DNA of 64,000 nt from Chromatiaceae bacterium (GTDB lineage Bacteria; Pseudomonadota; Gammaproteobacteria; Chromatiales; Chromatiaceae), in assembly GCA_024235175.1 (NCBI GenBank), contig JACKMX010000005.1, positions 434,001 to 498,000 on the forward strand. The letters are read 5' to 3'. The notes under the pieces were generated by a model, which was not told the DNA's origin, made no database searches, and saw only the letters and a list, made by a program, of their open reading frames with translations. Of the stretch, positions 33,365 to 42,758 are shown one piece after another. How positions within the stretch are numbered: the stretch's first letter is position 1; the number at the start of each line of letters is the position of its first letter. The translations under genes and the position numbers were made by a program.

Positions 33365-34840
33365 ATGAGCAGCAGCCCAACTCCAACAAAACTACCTGAA
33401 TCTGGTTGCGTACTGCTTGTAGATAGTGAAAATGAACGTATTGAATACATTCAAAGTATCCTGCAATTCATTGATTATTCGTTAGAAATATGTCTGGATA
33501 TCAATAAGCTTGAGGAGCAGCTGGAGGCTCTCTCCGATAGCGACTGCACGACAATTCTGGTTGCACCCGGGCTGACAGAGGATCAAATCGATTCGATCGC
33601 CGCAACTACCGATAAATTTACGCCAAGGCCTGCGCTGATCGCTATTGTGGATGCCTCGGGCAGCCCCGCAAGGAGCAGCACAGCCTCATTTTTGGCGACA
33701 CTGGAGCTGCCGGCACGGTATGAGGTTTTGGTGGATATTCTTCACAAGGCACAGATATTCAAAGAGCAACAAACCTCGCCTAAAGTTTCCAAGCGGCCCC
33801 TGGAGCTTTTTCGAAGCCTCTCGGGCAACAGCCGGGCCACACGCCAAATCAATAAGATGATCGAGCAGGTGGCGGATACCGAGGCCACGGTGCTTATTCT
33901 GGGAGAGTCGGGTACCGGTAAGGAGGTGGTTGCACGTAAACTGCACTATAGCTCCGGACGCCGGGGAAGACCCTTTGTACCTATCAATTGCGGCGCGATC
34001 CCGAGCGAGCTTCTCGAGAGCGAACTGTTCGGTCATGAGAAGGGCTCTTTTACCGGTGCCATCAACAGTCGCCAGGGTCGATTCGAGATGGCGGAGGGCG
34101 GCACTCTGTTTCTGGACGAGATCGGCGACATGAGCATGCCCATGCAGGTCAAACTGCTGCGGGTACTGCAGGAGCGCAGCTTTGAAAGAGTTGGCAGCAA
34201 CAAGCCCATTCAGTGCGATGTTCGGATTATTGCCGCCACGCATCGGGATCTGGAGCGTTCGATCGAGGAGAACAGCTTCCGTGAGGACCTCTACTACCGA
34301 CTGAACGTTTTCCCAATCGAGATGCCGCCGCTGCGCGAAAGGGTCGAGGATATTCCGGTGTTGACCAATGACCTGATCTCGCGGATCGAGACTGAAAAAC
34401 GGGGATCGGTCAGATTAACCCCGGGTGCAGTCATGGCGCTGACCCAATACCGTTGGCCGGGGAACGTGAGGGAACTGGCCAACCTTATAGAGCGTCTGGC
34501 AATCCTCTATCCGTATGGCGTTGTCGATGTCAAGGATCTGCCGGAAAAGTTCCGGACCGGCATGAATAGCCTGCCCCGACAGGCTATGGACCTGCCTGAA
34601 GTGCAGGCTAGCGGAGACGAACCCGAAACCGTGGTCACGGTACCCAGGTTGCCAAGTGGTGGGTTGGACCTCAAAGTCCACTTGAGCAATCTTGAAATGA
34701 CGCTTATCCGCCAGGCCCTGGACGAATCCGAGGGCGTGGTGGCGCACGCGGCAAAACGTCTGAAAATGCGCCGTACCACACTGGTGGAAAAACTGCGTAA
34801 ATATGGCTTACAACGCAGTAATGAAGCGTCGATTATTTGA
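33365..34840 (+). CDS. fleQ: Flagellar master regulator FleQ (FlrA)
   Basis: A sigma-54 activator at the top of the polar-flagellum hierarchy; in Pseudomonas it also binds c-di-GMP and the antagonist FleN. The 491 residues hold an N-terminal FleQ domain (about 14-135, a receiver-like fold), the AAA+ core with Walker A GESGTGKE at 180-187, Walker B GTLFLDEIGDM, and a C-terminal Fis-type helix-turn-helix (AAKRLKMRRTTLVEKLRKYGL). The sigma-54 contact loop reads GSFTGA at 227-232 instead of the usual GAFTGA. It stands as its own unit upstream of a sigma-54 promoter leading to fleSR. Confidence 0.94.
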   Translation: MSSSPTPTKLPESGCVLLVDSENERIEYIQSILQFIDYSLEICLDINKLEEQLEALSDSDCTTILVAPGLTEDQIDSIAATTDKFTPRPALIAIVDASGSPARSSTASFLATLELPARYEVLVDILHKAQIFKEQQTSPKVSKRPLELFRSLSGNSRATRQINKMIEQVADTEATVLILGESGTGKEVVARKLHYSSGRRGRPFVPINCGAIPSELLESELFGHEKGSFTGAINSRQGRFEMAEGGTLFLDEIGDMSMPMQVKLLRVLQERSFERVGSNKPIQCDVRIIAATHRDLERSIEENSFREDLYYRLNVFPIEMPPLRERVEDIPVLTNDLISRIETEKRGSVRLTPGAVMALTQYRWPGNVRELANLIERLAILYPYGVVDVKDLPEKFRTGMNSLPRQAMDLPEVQASGDEPETVVTVPRLPSGGLDLKVHLSNLEMTLIRQALDESEGVVAHAAKRLKMRRTTLVEKLRKYGLQRSNEASII

Positions 34841-34892
34841 CCCTCAAACTCCAAGATAATTTAAATAATTGAAATAAAAAATAAAAAATAAT

Positions 34893-34908
34893 TGGCATGA
34901 TTACTGCT
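34893..34908 (+). promoter_or_regulatory. Sigma-54 promoter of fleSR
   Basis: TGGCATG-ATTA-CTGCT at 34893-34908 keeps the GG (34894) and GC (34906) pair at the required ten-base gap; two positions differ from TGGCACG-N4-TTGCT. It lies in an AT-rich spacer after fleQ, 56 bases before the fleS start, the place expected for FleQ control. Confidence 0.75.
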
Positions 34909-34963
34909 GTCCCTCTTGTTGAGCACAATTGCGCACCAAAGTCAGGGGGTAGCGGTAACAATC

Positions 34964-36169
34964 ATGACCAGCGCCAGTCAACTATCCAGACAACAACTTG
35001 AACACGCCTTTGAGTTATTCAATAAGGTTTCCGGGCAACTGACGGATTCCTACGCCCAGCTACAGGATCGGATCAGAGAACTTAGCCTGGAGCTGGCCGC
35101 AACGCGCAGCGAAAGAATGCGCCAACTTGCTGAAAAAGAACGGTACGCACATAGATTCGCGCAGCTTCTGGATGCACTGCCAGCTGCGGTGGTAGTGCTG
35201 GATGACTTAGACATCGTATGCCAGTTCAATCCGGCTGCCAGACGGCTGTTTGACTCAATCTCGGTCGGCGACAACTGGTGTGAAACTTCCCGAAGAAACA
35301 TCTCCGCCGATCAACGGCAGGATGAAATGACATTTTTTACGGGTACCGTGGTCAGTTACACCGAACAAACCCTGGCACCGGAGCCTGGGCGTATTCTGTT
35401 GATGCTGGATGTTACCGAGACTCGTCAGCTACAGAACCGGGTTGAACGTCAACAGCGGCTGAGTGAGATGGGTCAGATGGCGGCCCAACTCGCGCATCAG
35501 ATACGCACTCCTCTCTCTTCGGCACTACTTTATACGTCACACCTCTCCAGACCGGATTTGACTGAATCACAACGGGAGAGATTCTCGCGGCGCTCACGCC
35601 GGACGCTGCTGCATATGGAGCAGCAGATCAACGATATGCTCGCTTTCTCCAGAGGCGGGCAATATGAGTCTAAGCCTGTGGACCTGAACCAGTTGTTGCA
35701 TGAAATGCTGCAAATGCTGGATCCGCTGGTTGCAGAACAAGGCATACGTCTACACCATTCAGGGCTACTGACGGCCGCCGCAATGACAACGGGCAACCAT
35801 AGTGCATTGCTCGGAGCGATGATGAATATCGCCTTGAACGCCAGAGAGCACTGCAGTGAGGGTGGTACTATCACCATCTCGTTGAATGATGCCGGCAACG
35901 ACTGGGAGATGGTTGTCAGCGATGACGGACCAGGCGTGCCCAACGAGATAGCAGATAGAATTTTCGATCCCTTTTTCACCACCCGAAGCCAGGGAACCGG
36001 ACTGGGTCTGGCGGTATGCCAGGCGGTTGCCCTAGGACACCGGGGCCGGGTGAGTGTCGATAACGCACCCAAGGGCGGTGCACGTTTTCATTTTATAGTG
36101 CCGAAAGCAACGGAGTGCCATCCGTTGCAGCAATCGGATAACCGCGAGCTGATAGGGAGTGCTGCATGA
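34964..36169 (+). CDS. fleS: Flagellar two-component sensor kinase FleS (FlrB)
   Basis: A cytosolic histidine kinase that phosphorylates FleR to turn on basal-body and hook genes. From ATG 34964 the product has 401 residues: a coiled start, a PAS-like domain (about 66-150, ALPAAVVVLDDLDIVCQFNPAARRLFD) and the kinase core with H178 in AQLAHQIRTPLSS, N-box ALNAREH, G1 DDGPGVP and G2 GTGLGLAV. It has no membrane segment, as in FleS. A longer frame from TTG 34916 overlaps the promoter region and is rejected. The stop overlaps the fleR start (ATGA). Confidence 0.93.
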   Translation: MTSASQLSRQQLEHAFELFNKVSGQLTDSYAQLQDRIRELSLELAATRSERMRQLAEKERYAHRFAQLLDALPAAVVVLDDLDIVCQFNPAARRLFDSISVGDNWCETSRRNISADQRQDEMTFFTGTVVSYTEQTLAPEPGRILLMLDVTETRQLQNRVERQQRLSEMGQMAAQLAHQIRTPLSSALLYTSHLSRPDLTESQRERFSRRSRRTLLHMEQQINDMLAFSRGGQYESKPVDLNQLLHEMLQMLDPLVAEQGIRLHHSGLLTAAAMTTGNHSALLGAMMNIALNAREHCSEGGTITISLNDAGNDWEMVVSDDGPGVPNEIADRIFDPFFTTRSQGTGLGLAVCQAVALGHRGRVSVDNAPKGGARFHFIVPKATECHPLQQSDNRELIGSAA

Positions 36170-37500
36170 GCCGGACTACTGTATTGGTGGTGGAGGATGA
36201 CCCGGATCTGCGCGAAGCGCTGTGCGACACACTTGAGTTGAACGGCTTCCGCGTTGAGAGGGCAGGTGACGGCCCTACTGCTTTGGCGTGTCTCAACAGG
36301 GCCAGAGTGGACATGGTGATCAGCGATGTGCAGATGCAGCCGATGGATGGGCATACGCTGCTGGCACGGATTAAAGAGATATCACCCCAGTTGCCGGTAC
36401 TGTTGATGACTGCTTACGGCAACATAGAGAAGGCCGTCCTGGCTATGCAGGAGGGTGCAACAGACTACCTGTCCAAGCCGTTCGACCCCGAAAAACTGCT
36501 GCAGAAAGTCGCACAAGCGATAGCCTCTCCTGCAGCTCCCGGGGACGCTGTGGTGGCGGAAGATATCAGAACCAGAGAGTTACTTGAGCTGGCAGCCAGG
36601 GTTGCTCAGTGTGACGCTACGGTGATGATCTGCGGCGAGAGTGGAACCGGAAAAGAGGTGTTCGCGCGATACATTCATCAACACTCTTCACGCCGGGATT
36701 GCGCATTTGTTGCGCTGAACTGCGCAGCGATACCGGAAAACATGCTGGAAGCGGTGCTCTTCGGCCACGAGAAAGGCGCTTTCACCAGTGCCTACCAGTC
36801 AGCACCTGGGAAGTTCGAGCAGGCCCAGGGCGGTACTCTGCTGCTGGATGAGATCTCCGAAATGAGCCTGCCTCTGCAGGCAAAGCTGCTGCGGGTACTA
36901 CAGGAGAGGGAGGTTGAACGCGTAGGCGGACGCAAGCTGATTCAACTGGATGTCAGGGTACTTGCCACCACTAACAGAAATCTGAGGGAAGAGGTTGCTG
37001 CCGGCCGTTTCCGCGAGGATCTTTACTATAGGCTGAATGTGTTTCCCCTCACGATTCCGCCGCTGCGAGAGCGTATGCGGGACCTTCTTCCGTTGGCCCG
37101 CTTTCTGTTGCAACGCCATGCGGCGATCTATCGAAGTGGAACGCCGACGCTTTCGGAAGCTGTCGAGGAGCAACTGCTGCAGCACTGCTGGCCGGGCAAT
37201 GTGCGCGAACTGGAGAACGTGATTCAGCGTGCGTTGATACTTTCCAACGGCAAAAATCTGACGCCCGGGCATATTAGTTTGGAATCGGTTACCGATAGTA
37301 CCGGTTTTAATGCCAGTCAGTCTGGGGGAAACAGTCTCAATGACAATCTCAGATCGCACGAGGAGCAGGTAATTCTGGATACGCTGCGCGAGGGAAACGG
37401 CAGCCGCAAGAACGCGGCGGAGAAGTTGGGGATCAGTCAACGTACGCTGCGTTACAAGATTGCGCGTATGCGTGATGCCGGCGTGGCAATACCCGGCTGA
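36166..37500 (+). CDS. fleR: Flagellar sigma-54 response regulator FleR (FlrC)
   Basis: Receiver domain (residues 1-120) with phospho-acceptor D54 in VISDVQM and the K104 of SKPFD, AAA+ core with GESGTGKE at 157-164 and LLLDEISEMSL, and a Fis-type C-terminus ending KLGISQRTLRYKIARMRDAG. The loop that touches sigma-54 reads GAFTSA (204-209), not GAFTGA. In Pseudomonas and Vibrio the homologue activates the fliE operon and hook genes, and the next gene here is fliE with a good sigma-54 site in between. It overlaps fleS by four bases. Confidence 0.94.
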   Translation: MSRTTVLVVEDDPDLREALCDTLELNGFRVERAGDGPTALACLNRARVDMVISDVQMQPMDGHTLLARIKEISPQLPVLLMTAYGNIEKAVLAMQEGATDYLSKPFDPEKLLQKVAQAIASPAAPGDAVVAEDIRTRELLELAARVAQCDATVMICGESGTGKEVFARYIHQHSSRRDCAFVALNCAAIPENMLEAVLFGHEKGAFTSAYQSAPGKFEQAQGGTLLLDEISEMSLPLQAKLLRVLQEREVERVGGRKLIQLDVRVLATTNRNLREEVAAGRFREDLYYRLNVFPLTIPPLRERMRDLLPLARFLLQRHAAIYRSGTPTLSEAVEEQLLQHCWPGNVRELENVIQRALILSNGKNLTPGHISLESVTDSTGFNASQSGGNSLNDNLRSHEEQVILDTLREGNGSRKNAAEKLGISQRTLRYKIARMRDAGVAIPG

Positions 37501-37631
37501 TACAGATTGGATCCCTTGCGAAGCAAGTACAGGCTCGGAGGATGGCAGGAGAAGGGCCAAGGCCAGAGAGATGGGATAATAGTCACTGTGCAGTGATTCA
37601 GTCTGAATCCGGGCCCCAGCCCTCATCTGAC

Positions 37632-37647
37632 TGGCACGTAATTTGCC
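37632..37647 (+). promoter_or_regulatory. Sigma-54 promoter of the fliE operon
   Basis: TGGCACG-TAAT-TTGCC at 37632-37647 matches the -24/-12 consensus at all core positions, with GG (37633) and GC (37645) ten bases apart. It is 57 bases before fliE. Confidence 0.88.
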
Positions 37648-37703
37648 GAATATCATTGACATACCATAGCGGGGCCTAAACCGGGCTTCAGGAAAAAAAC
37701 GAG

Positions 37704-38024
37704 ATGAGCGTAAACAATATCGATCAGGTGCTGGCGCAGATGCGGGTCATCAAAGCCCAGGCAATGGGCAATCCCGAACTCTCTGCACCGGGGATCAGCA
37801 GTGCCAGCTTCAGCAATTTACTCAAACACTCCATAGACAGCGTCAACCAGACCCAGATACAGGCAAGCGAGATGAAACAGGCGTTTGAGTTGGGCGGGAA
37901 GGAGGTAAGCCTGGCGGAGGTTATGGTAGCAGTGCAGAAATCCGACATCTCGTTCGAGGCTATGGTTCAGGTGAGAAACAAGTTGATCGATGCCTATAAA
38001 GAAGTCATGAATATGCCTATTTAA
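37704..38024 (+). CDS. fliE: Flagellar hook-basal body protein FliE
   Basis: A 106-residue adaptor joining the MS ring to the rod. The C-terminal SLAEVMVAVQKSDISFEAMVQVRNKLIDAYKEVMNM is the FliE signature. Preceded by a near-perfect sigma-54 promoter, it opens the fliEFGHI unit. It lies 48 bases before fliF. Confidence 0.95.
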   Translation: MSVNNIDQVLAQMRVIKAQAMGNPELSAPGISSASFSNLLKHSIDSVNQTQIQASEMKQAFELGGKEVSLAEVMVAVQKSDISFEAMVQVRNKLIDAYKEVMNMPI

Positions 38025-38072
38025 TAATGGGATAGCAGATTTAGACAGAATTTAAATGAGGTATTGGAGTCG

Positions 38073-39725
38073 ATGGCGACTACAAAAACTGAAGATGAGC
38101 TTCCGGCAAAACTGCAGATGCAGAACCTGAGCCAGAACCCGATGGTGCGGCAGCTCGGCGTGATGATCGGAATTGCAGCCAGTGTCGCATTGGGCGTTGC
38201 CGTCGTACTTTGGTCACAGACTCCCAGTTACAGCCTGCTGTACGGAAATCTGGAACAGAAAGATGCAACCGAAATAGTCGAAGCGCTGTCGCAGTCGGCA
38301 ATAGAATTCAAGATAGACGAGTCGACTGGTGCGATTCTGGTTGAGACCGGCAAATTGCAGGAGGCAAGGATGAAACTTGCCGGTCAGGGTTTGCCGCATG
38401 ATGATAGCCTCGGCTTCGAATTATTGCAGCAGGAGACGGGCTTCGGCACCAGCCGTGCCATGGAAGCGGCCCGATTTCATCGTGCACTCGAGGGAGAGCT
38501 GGCGAGGACAATAGCCACGCTGGCCAATATAGAGAACGCTCGTGTACACCTGGCGACGCCGAAACAGTCGGTTTTTCTGCGCGACCGTAAAAAACCCAGT
38601 GCTTCGGTAGTAGTCAAACTGCGCAGTGGACGTAGCCTGGAAAAATCCCAGGTGGCGGCGATCGCACACCTGGTCGCTTCCAGCGTGCCCGAACTCGAAA
38701 TCGGGGAGGTGACTGTGGTCGATCATAAAGGAGAGATGCTGAGCAGTCCGAAGGATAATCATGAAATGCTCCTTACCGCCAGTCAGTTTGAATACAGCAA
38801 GCAGCAGGAAGAGCATTATCGTCAGCGTGTGGAGAACATACTTGCTCCGATTCTCGGGTTGGACAATATCCGCGCTCAGGTAACCGCGGAACTCGACTTT
38901 ACCGTCACCGAGCAGACATCGGAAAGATTTAATCCGGATCTGCCAGCATTGAGAAGCGAACAGGTGGATGAACAGGCCAGCCGTCTGGGCGCTGTTCAGG
39001 GCGTTCCCGGTGCGCTGAGCAACCAACCGCCGGCAGCGGGCGCCGCGCCGGAAAAGGCGGGTGGAGCTGATGGTGAGCAATCGCAGAGCGGGCAGTTGAA
39101 TTCAAGCAAGCGCGCCACCCGTAACTTTGAGCTGGACAAGACTATCAGTCACACGCGTCTCTCCAGCGGAAAGGTTAAACGTCTTTCGGTTGCCGTGGTG
39201 GTTAACGATAAAATCAGCTTGAACGCCGAGGGCGAGACCGTGCCCAGCGAACGCACTCCGGAAGAGCTGAATCGAATTACGCAGCTGGTGAAGGATGCCA
39301 TCGGTTTCAATATAGCCAGGGGGGACAGCGTACGTGTGATAAATGCTTCATTCATGGCGCCGGAGGAGATGCAACCGCTGCCGGAGCTGGCCATATGGGA
39401 GCAGCCCTGGGTCTGGGATCTGGCCAAACAGGTCGGTGGGGTCTTGCTGGTCCTGATACTCATCTTCTCTGTTCTCAAGCCGACCATGTACCGTCTGACA
39501 TCGCCACCGGTGGCTGAAACAAGCGGTGACGACAAAGAAGCCAATGCCGATGGTGAGGGCGAGGGGGGTGACACTGCGTTGCTGGCAGGAGCCGGCGGCG
39601 CCTATCGACTGCCGGGGCCTGAAGCGTATCAGGAGACCCTGGAGGCTGCTCGACAAATGGTAAGTGAAGACCCCAAGCGTGTTGCTCAGGTCGTCAAGAG
39701 TTGGATTGCAGAAGATGCCGGATAA
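38073..39725 (+). CDS. fliF: Flagellar MS-ring protein FliF
   Basis: Forms the ring in the inner membrane on which the basal body is built. From ATG 38073 (an upstream TTG at 38064 is possible) it has 550 residues: a membrane helix near 27-49, the ring-building domains (YSLLYGNLEQKDATEIVEAL, then LARTIATLANIENARVHLATP with PSASVVVKL), a Pro/Gly/Ala-rich insert near 310-345, a second membrane helix at about 450-468, and a C-terminal cytosolic tail that docks FliG (DPKRVAQVVKSWI). The last 11 bases overlap fliG. Confidence 0.95.
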   Translation: MATTKTEDELPAKLQMQNLSQNPMVRQLGVMIGIAASVALGVAVVLWSQTPSYSLLYGNLEQKDATEIVEALSQSAIEFKIDESTGAILVETGKLQEARMKLAGQGLPHDDSLGFELLQQETGFGTSRAMEAARFHRALEGELARTIATLANIENARVHLATPKQSVFLRDRKKPSASVVVKLRSGRSLEKSQVAAIAHLVASSVPELEIGEVTVVDHKGEMLSSPKDNHEMLLTASQFEYSKQQEEHYRQRVENILAPILGLDNIRAQVTAELDFTVTEQTSERFNPDLPALRSEQVDEQASRLGAVQGVPGALSNQPPAAGAAPEKAGGADGEQSQSGQLNSSKRATRNFELDKTISHTRLSSGKVKRLSVAVVVNDKISLNAEGETVPSERTPEELNRITQLVKDAIGFNIARGDSVRVINASFMAPEEMQPLPELAIWEQPWVWDLAKQVGGVLLVLILIFSVLKPTMYRLTSPPVAETSGDDKEANADGEGEGGDTALLAGAGGAYRLPGPEAYQETLEAARQMVSEDPKRVAQVVKSWIAEDAG

Positions 39726-40722
39726 TGCTGCAAAATTGAAAGGGGTCGATCGGGCGGCGATTCTGCTGCTGGCGCTGGGTGAAGCCGACGCTGCCGCTAT
39801 TCTCACGCATATGGGACCGAAGGAGGTTCAGGAGCTGGGACTGGCCATGGCCGGCATGACCAATGTGCGCACCGAAAGCATGGAGACGGTCATGCGCTCC
39901 TTTGTCGACACATTGCGCGATCAGACCTCGCTCGGCGTCGATTCCGACGAATATATTCGCAACGTGCTGACAAAAGCACTGGGGGCGGATAAAGCAGGTG
40001 GCGTAATCGACCGCATACTGCTGGGCCGCAACAGCAAGGGACTCGAACAGCTTAAATGGATGGATGCGCGTTCCATTGCCGAACTGATCAGGTTGGAGCA
40101 CCCTCAGATCATTGCAATAGTGCTCTCATTTCTCGATTCGGATCAGGCGGCGGAGGTGCTTTCGGTGTTTCCCGAGCGGGTGCGACCGGACATCATCATG
40201 CGCATAGCCACGCTGGATGGTATCCAGCCTGCCGCACTGCAGGAGCTCGATGAAATACTGGAGAAACAGTTTTCCGGGGCGAGCAACGTGAAGTCCTCAT
40301 CTCTGGGCGGAGTGAAAACCGCAGCCAATATTCTCAATCTGATTGAAGGGTCGATAGAGAGCAGTATTATCGAACAGGTCACCTCGGCGGATCAGGATCT
40401 GGCCCAGGAGATCCAGGACAATATGTTCGTCTTCGAAAATCTCATTGATGTGGATGACCGGGGTATACAGACGCTGCTGCGCGAAGTGGCTTCGGATCAG
40501 TTGATGCTTGCCCTGCGCGGTGCCGAGGAGGGGTTGAAAGAGAAGATATTCAAAAACATGTCGAAGCGTGCTGCCGAGATGCTGCGAGACGACCTGGAAG
40601 CTGCGGCACCTGCACGTCTGAGTGATGTCGAGGCAGCGCAGAAGGAGATTCTTTCGGTTACCCGAAGACTGGCGGATGCGGGTGAGATCATGCTCGGAGG
40701 CGGTGGTGAAGATTTCGTCTAG
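39715..40722 (+). CDS. fliG: Flagellar motor switch protein FliG
   Basis: The rotor protein that meets the MotAB stator. I chose ATG 39715 (335 residues), overlapping fliF by 11 bases. The N-terminal domain DRAAILLLALGEADAAAILTHMGPKEVQELG, the middle domain with LIRLEHPQIIAIVLSFLD (EHPQ motif), and the C-terminal torque domain with MFVFENLIDVDDRGIQTLLRE and LKEKIFKNMSKRAAEML are all intact, including the charged residues of the torque helix. The end overlaps fliH by 17 bases. Confidence 0.96.
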   Translation: MPDNAAKLKGVDRAAILLLALGEADAAAILTHMGPKEVQELGLAMAGMTNVRTESMETVMRSFVDTLRDQTSLGVDSDEYIRNVLTKALGADKAGGVIDRILLGRNSKGLEQLKWMDARSIAELIRLEHPQIIAIVLSFLDSDQAAEVLSVFPERVRPDIIMRIATLDGIQPAALQELDEILEKQFSGASNVKSSSLGGVKTAANILNLIEGSIESSIIEQVTSADQDLAQEIQDNMFVFENLIDVDDRGIQTLLREVASDQLMLALRGAEEGLKEKIFKNMSKRAAEMLRDDLEAAAPARLSDVEAAQKEILSVTRRLADAGEIMLGGGGEDFV

Positions 40723-41383
40723 GGTTATCGCCGGAGGTGGGATGGAGGAGATCAAACAGTGGTCGCCTCCCAACATGCGTGGTACCGAAGTCGATGTCGA
40801 TGAAATTGAACAGGCCGGCGCCGGAGCTCCGTTGACAGCGGATCAACTTGAACAGATTCAAAAAGCAGCTTATGAAGAAGGGTTTGAGCAAGGTAAGAGA
40901 GAGGGGTTCGAATATGGCCACAAAGAGGCGCTTACACAAGGCCGGGCCGAGCTCTCGAAAAAGGTAACCCGCTTCGAGCAACTGATGACCCTGCTGGATC
41001 GACCCTTGCAAAAGCTCGATGATCAGGTCGAACGGGAACTGATCGAGATGGTCATCTCCATGGTACGTCAGCTGGTACGGCGTGAAGTCAGAACCGATCC
41101 GGAACAGATCATCGGCGTTGTGCGTGAAGCGCTGTCGATACTTCCGGTCTCCTCCAGAGGGATCAGAGTCGTATTGCACCCTGAAGATGCAAGCCTGGTG
41201 CGCAGGATCTACGAATTGAGTGAGAACGAACTGGGCTGGAAGATTATTGAGGATCCGGTGCTGGCAAGGGGAGGTTGCCGTGTTCTGACCGAAAGTTCGC
41301 AGGTTGACGCGACGTTGGAGTCCCGGCTTGCATCGCTGATCGCCCCGCTGCTGGGGGATGAACGCGATAAGGACACGGACTAA
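40706..41383 (+). CDS. fliH: Flagellar export ATPase regulator FliH
   Basis: Links the FliI ATPase to the C ring and inhibits it until assembly. The frame is open far upstream inside fliG; I place the start at GTG 40706, because GGAGG lies five bases before it and the product then begins MKISSRVIAGGG-MEEIKQW, the usual FliH opening before a W-x-x-P segment. The 225 residues include AAYEEGFEQGKREGFEYGHKEALTQG (GxxxG-type helix repeats) and a C-terminal V-ATPase-E-like domain. A second possible start is the ATG at 40742. Confidence 0.9.
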   Translation: MKISSRVIAGGGMEEIKQWSPPNMRGTEVDVDEIEQAGAGAPLTADQLEQIQKAAYEEGFEQGKREGFEYGHKEALTQGRAELSKKVTRFEQLMTLLDRPLQKLDDQVERELIEMVISMVRQLVRREVRTDPEQIIGVVREALSILPVSSRGIRVVLHPEDASLVRRIYELSENELGWKIIEDPVLARGGCRVLTESSQVDATLESRLASLIAPLLGDERDKDTD

Positions 41384-41387
41384 TCCA

Positions 41388-42758
41388 ATGTCCGACATTC
41401 TCAATCGCAGCACCATCTGGAGATCACGTCTGGCAAGGTGCAGAGAGCGGGTGGCAGAGAACCGTGGACTTGTGGTCGAAGGTAAGCTTACGCGCATGGT
41501 GGGGCTTACGCTGGAAGCGGTCGGATGCCGGGCGGCCATTGGTGGTCAGTGTGAGGTCGTCAGCGGAAACGGAGAACGTATCGAAGCAGAAGTGGTCGGA
41601 TTTTCCGGTGAAAGCCTCTACCTTATGCCTACCGGGGATATTCGCGGTTTGGAGCAGGACGCAAGAGTTATTCCCACCGGACGGGTTTGCGAAGCGGTCG
41701 TGGGCGAACACCTGCTGGGCAGGGTCATAGATGGCGCCGGCCGGCCGTTGGATGGCAAAGGACCCATTCATGTCATCGAAAGGCGCTCACTGACGGGACA
41801 GAGCTACAATCCACTGGCACGCACACCGATAAGAAAGCCTCTGGATGTCGGTGTACGTGCGATCAATTCCCTGTTGAGCGTAGGCCGCGGTCAGCGGCTC
41901 GGGCTTTTTGCAGGTTCCGGCGTCGGTAAAAGCGTACTGCTTGGCATGATGACGCGCTACACCAATGCGGATGTCACCGTGGTTGGACTGATCGGTGAAA
42001 GAGGTCGTGAGGTTAAGGAGTTCGTTGAAAACATCCTGGGAGAGGAGGGGTTATCCAGAGCAGTAGTGGTTGCCGTACCGGCGGACAACCCGCCGCTGCG
42101 GCGTATGCACGGCGCCATGCTGGCAACAAGTATCGCGGAGTACTTCAGGGATCAGGGAAAGCATGTACTGTTGTTGATGGATTCTCTTACCCGTTTTGCC
42201 CAGGCGCAGCGTGAAATCGCACTGGCGATTCATGAACCGCCGGCTACAAAGGGTTATCCGCCTTCGGTATTCGCCAAACTGCCGCAATTGGTGGAGCGTG
42301 CGGGAAATGGCGACAAAGGGGGAGGCTCGGTTACGGCTTTTTATACGGTATTGACCGAGGGGGACGATCAAAACGATCCAATCGCCGATGCGGCACGGGC
42401 GATACTGGACGGTCATATCGTGCTCTCCCGCAAACTTGCGGAGAGTGGTCACTATCCAGCCATCGATATTGAAGCTTCAATAAGCCGTGCCATGAATGAC
42501 GTAACAAATGTTCACCATCAGCAGGCGGCACGCAGTTTTAAGCAGCTATACTCACTCTATCGACAAAATCAGGACCTGATCAGCGTTGGAGCGTATGAAC
42601 GCGGTTCGGATGAGCGGATAGATACGGCCATCGAAGCGATGCCAACACTGGAGGGTTTTCTGCGGCAGGACATGCGTACACCGGTAAGCCTTGAACAGAG
42701 CTGTAAGGATCTTTTGTCGTTGTTTCCGCAGACGCCGGAAGTTGCGGTGAATGGTTAG
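41388..42758 (+). CDS. fliI: Flagellar protein export ATPase FliI
   Basis: The hexameric ATPase of flagellar type III export. From ATG 41388 it has 456 residues, with Walker A GLFAGSGVGKSVL at about 174-186, GLIGERGREVKEF, the Walker B region HVLLLMDSLTRFAQAQREI and KGYPPSVFAKLPQLVERAG, all as in F1-beta-like export ATPases. It starts four bases after the fliH stop. Downstream fliJ is unexpectedly 209 bases away. Confidence 0.96.
   Translation: MSDILNRSTIWRSRLARCRERVAENRGLVVEGKLTRMVGLTLEAVGCRAAIGGQCEVVSGNGERIEAEVVGFSGESLYLMPTGDIRGLEQDARVIPTGRVCEAVVGEHLLGRVIDGAGRPLDGKGPIHVIERRSLTGQSYNPLARTPIRKPLDVGVRAINSLLSVGRGQRLGLFAGSGVGKSVLLGMMTRYTNADVTVVGLIGERGREVKEFVENILGEEGLSRAVVVAVPADNPPLRRMHGAMLATSIAEYFRDQGKHVLLLMDSLTRFAQAQREIALAIHEPPATKGYPPSVFAKLPQLVERAGNGDKGGGSVTAFYTVLTEGDDQNDPIADAARAILDGHIVLSRKLAESGHYPAIDIEASISRAMNDVTNVHHQQAARSFKQLYSLYRQNQDLISVGAYERGSDERIDTAIEAMPTLEGFLRQDMRTPVSLEQSCKDLLSLFPQTPEVAVNG

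Noticed and set aside
37501..37631. Third copy of the GGGCC-heptamer element (GGGCCAAGGCC near 37550)
   Set aside because: Only one heptamer-like unit and no GTAGTGG opening; too short to claim.
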